DNA of 6,774 nucleotides, from assembly GCA_022508725.1 (NCBI GenBank), contig JAFLUR010000123.1, positions 1 to 6,774 of the forward strand, read 5' to 3'. Positions 5,384 to 6,774 of the stretch are shown one piece after another. The number at the start of each line of letters is the position of its first letter. Position 1 is the stretch's first letter. The notes beneath the pieces were generated by a model. It did no database searches. It was not told the DNA's origin and saw only the letters and a list, made by a program, of their open reading frames with translations. Source of the stretch: Oscillospiraceae bacterium (GTDB taxonomy: Bacteria > Bacillota > Clostridia > UBA1381). A program made the translations under genes and the position numbers.

Positions 5384-5402
5384 AGCTTCTGCCGCCTTTG
5401 TT

Positions 5403-6662
5403 TTATCTCCGGCTCTCCCGCGGCTCTCCTTTCACATAAGTAATATCCGTGCCGTTTACCTCTATAACCGTTTCCTCCGCGATGTCGCCGGAATGATAGG
5501 AGTATTTTCTGTAGGTCACAACCGTTTTGACATTTTCATACACATCCTGCTTGTGCTCATATACATACCTTTTGCCGTCCTCTACCTTTTCCGCGGTGCC
5601 GAGCCAGAACGGATATTCGTAAAACAGGTCAAGCAGCGAATTTGACACCGAAACATCCAATTCCTCCGTCAAGGTGTGTTCAAAATCGGCATACTCCCCT
5701 ATTGCGCAGTCGTCATGATTTATCGATTTCAAATACGCGTCGGCATAGATATGCTCTTGATCGAGCAGCGCATGATAATCATCCTCATAATCGGCGTTTT
5801 CATGAAAAATCCGGGCGTGATATTCCGCCGGGAATATTTCCTTCAGAGAATTGATATACTCGGCGCCGTCGGTAGGCTCTTTGTATTCGATAGGCTCGTT
5901 ATTTTCGTCAAAGGTCAATCGCACGGGTATGATTCCCGTGCCGGAGGTTTTTATAAAATTCCCGTTTTCAAATCCGTATTCGCCGTAGGATGTGAGCAGA
6001 TAGAAGATCCGGTTTCCGCCGTCCTCCGCATTGCCTAAAACAATATGTCCCTCCGCGCAGCATTCTCCGTCGGCAAATCCTCCGCTGTTGTGCGTCAGTA
6101 TCGCTTTGCTTATGAGTGTATCGTCGTCCCGGGCGGGAATTTTGAGCAATTCGATAAGCTCGGACAGCTTTTCGGGTGTTTCGGAATATTCCGAAACGGG
6201 AGAACCGAGTCTTTTGTCTGTTTTATCCCGTGTAAAGGTGATACCTCGGTTTGAATCCTTGTTTTTGAATGTGATATTCGAGCAGTTGTCGATAAGGGCA
6301 AACATCAGGGCGGCATTGTTTTCGAGATTAAATTCGTCCTCCGCGGTTATATCGCCGCTGTAAAACATCGTCATGCCGTAAGGCGCTCTTGTTGTGTTGA
6401 GCTCTGTTCCGTCAAAGACCATGCTTTCGGGAAAAGCGAGGTTTTTTGTCACCGCGCCTATTGCCGAAACATCGCCGATATAGCTGTGTCTTGACTCATA
6501 CAGCTTTGTTTTGCCGTCGGTGACATACACCGCCGTCGGGCCGTCCGAACCGCCTATTATCCCCACAGACGCCGCGTCGTTCGAGCATGACGAGAGCGCC
6601 GCGGTGATTGCGGCGATTACGGCGGCATATGCGATATTTCTTTTTTTGATCGATTTTTTCAT
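5403..6662 (-). CDS. Putative secreted lipoprotein with an IIGGSDGPTAV motif
   Basis: A 419-residue protein with a lipoprotein signal: basic start MKKSIKKR, a hydrophobic Ala/Ile-rich stretch (10-23) and lipobox L23-S-S-C26. It should be lipid-anchored on the outer face of the membrane. Right after the anchor comes SVGIIGGSDGPTAVYV (32-47), a motif known from beta subunits of sodium-translocating decarboxylases; I also recall it in clostridial exported proteins. The rest is acidic and soluble with no membrane segment; many Tyr and Asp/Glu residues and a late run of charged strands (about 365-410) suggest a beta-rich C-terminus. I recognise no catalytic motif. The ribosome site AAAGGAG (6679-6673) is 10 nt before ATG. 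Two copies of GGAGAGCC spaced 11 nt apart lie in the last codons. The small ORF and the GNAT gene follow closely, suggesting one transcript. Function unknown. Confidence 0.8.
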   Translation of the reverse strand: MKKSIKKRNIAYAAVIAAITAALSSCSNDAASVGIIGGSDGPTAVYVTDGKTKLYESRHSYIGDVSAIGAVTKNLAFPESMVFDGTELNTTRAPYGMTMFYSGDITAEDEFNLENNAALMFALIDNCSNITFKNKDSNRGITFTRDKTDKRLGSPVSEYSETPEKLSELIELLKIPARDDDTLISKAILTHNSGGFADGECCAEGHIVLGNAEDGGNRIFYLLTSYGEYGFENGNFIKTSGTGIIPVRLTFDENNEPIEYKEPTDGAEYINSLKEIFPAEYHARIFHENADYEDDYHALLDQEHIYADAYLKSINHDDCAIGEYADFEHTLTEELDVSVSNSLLDLFYEYPFWLGTAEKVEDGKRYVYEHKQDVYENVKTVVTYRKYSYHSGDIAEETVIEVNGTDITYVKGEPRESRR

Positions 6663-6706
6663 AATTACAATTCTCCTTTAAACAAATGTTTCCTTCGGAA
6701 GCCTGC

Positions 6707-6774
6707 TCAGTATCCTCCGATCATCATCTTTTCGGCATATTTTCCCGCAGGCAAAGCCCGAAATTCTTGAAATA
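6707..6774 (-). CDS. Possible C-terminal end of an upstream gene (partial)
   Basis: The - strand entering from the right edge is open for 21 codons, reading FQEFRALPAGKYAEKMMI and then Gly-Gly-Tyr before TGA (6709-6707). A second frame is also open to TAA at 6680-6678, overlapping the lipoprotein ribosome site, but it uses rarer Arg codons and two Cys and looks less protein-like. With so little sequence I cannot name a family or be certain which frame is used. If real, the gene ends 44 nt before the lipoprotein start and may share its transcript, since no terminator or clear promoter lies between them. Confidence 0.35.
   Translation of the reverse strand, partial: FQEFRALPAGKYAEKMMIGGY

Noticed and set aside
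1..6774. CRISPR array, insertion sequence or prophage
   Set aside because: There are no regularly spaced long repeats, transposase or phage genes, and no long terminal inverted repeats.

Overview
The window looks like the chromosome of an anaerobic gut-type Clostridia, probably Oscillospiraceae or a relative. This is inferred from class I KARI and IlvB/IlvN sequence style, strong AGGAGG-type ribosome sites, consensus sigma-A promoters, a tRNA-Met very close to the Bacillus elongator type, and clostridial-looking GNAT and lipoprotein genes. No marker gene fixes the species.

Left half (+ strand, about 1-3741): a branched-chain amino acid operon, ilvB-ilvN-ilvC. A consensus promoter at 121-149 is followed by a leader of about 255 nt with several perfect hairpins but no clear intrinsic terminator, then ilvB (TTG start), ilvN 14 nt later, ilvC after an 88-nt gap, and a strong terminator at 3707-3741. 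IlvB and IlvN form acetohydroxyacid synthase and IlvC carries out the next step, so the operon covers the first two shared steps of isoleucine and valine synthesis. The dehydratase (ilvD) and transaminase (ilvE) are not here.

Middle (about 3742-4061): a spacer with no gene, then a self-contained elongator tRNA-Met unit with a perfect TTGACA-N17-TATAAT promoter, an encoded CCA end and a terminator that should work in both directions.

Right half (- strand, about 4074-6774): a two-gene type II toxin-antitoxin module (AbrB-like antitoxin, RelE/YafQ-like toxin) with its own promoter and an 8-bp tandem repeat in the 5' UTR. The toxin has lost its C-terminal tail to a frameshift, and the missing Gly-His-His tail is still readable in the next frame. 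Upstream on the same strand is a tight three-gene cluster: a 419-residue lipoprotein, an overlooked 54-residue ORF, and a GNAT acetyltransferase. The right edge probably holds the C-terminus of another - strand gene.

I see no convincing new multi-gene system. The observations most worth checking are the frameshifted toxin with its preserved tail, the motif that the lipoprotein shares with beta subunits of sodium-pumping decarboxylases, the overlooked small gene, the substituted herbicide-site residues of IlvB, and the structured ilv leader.
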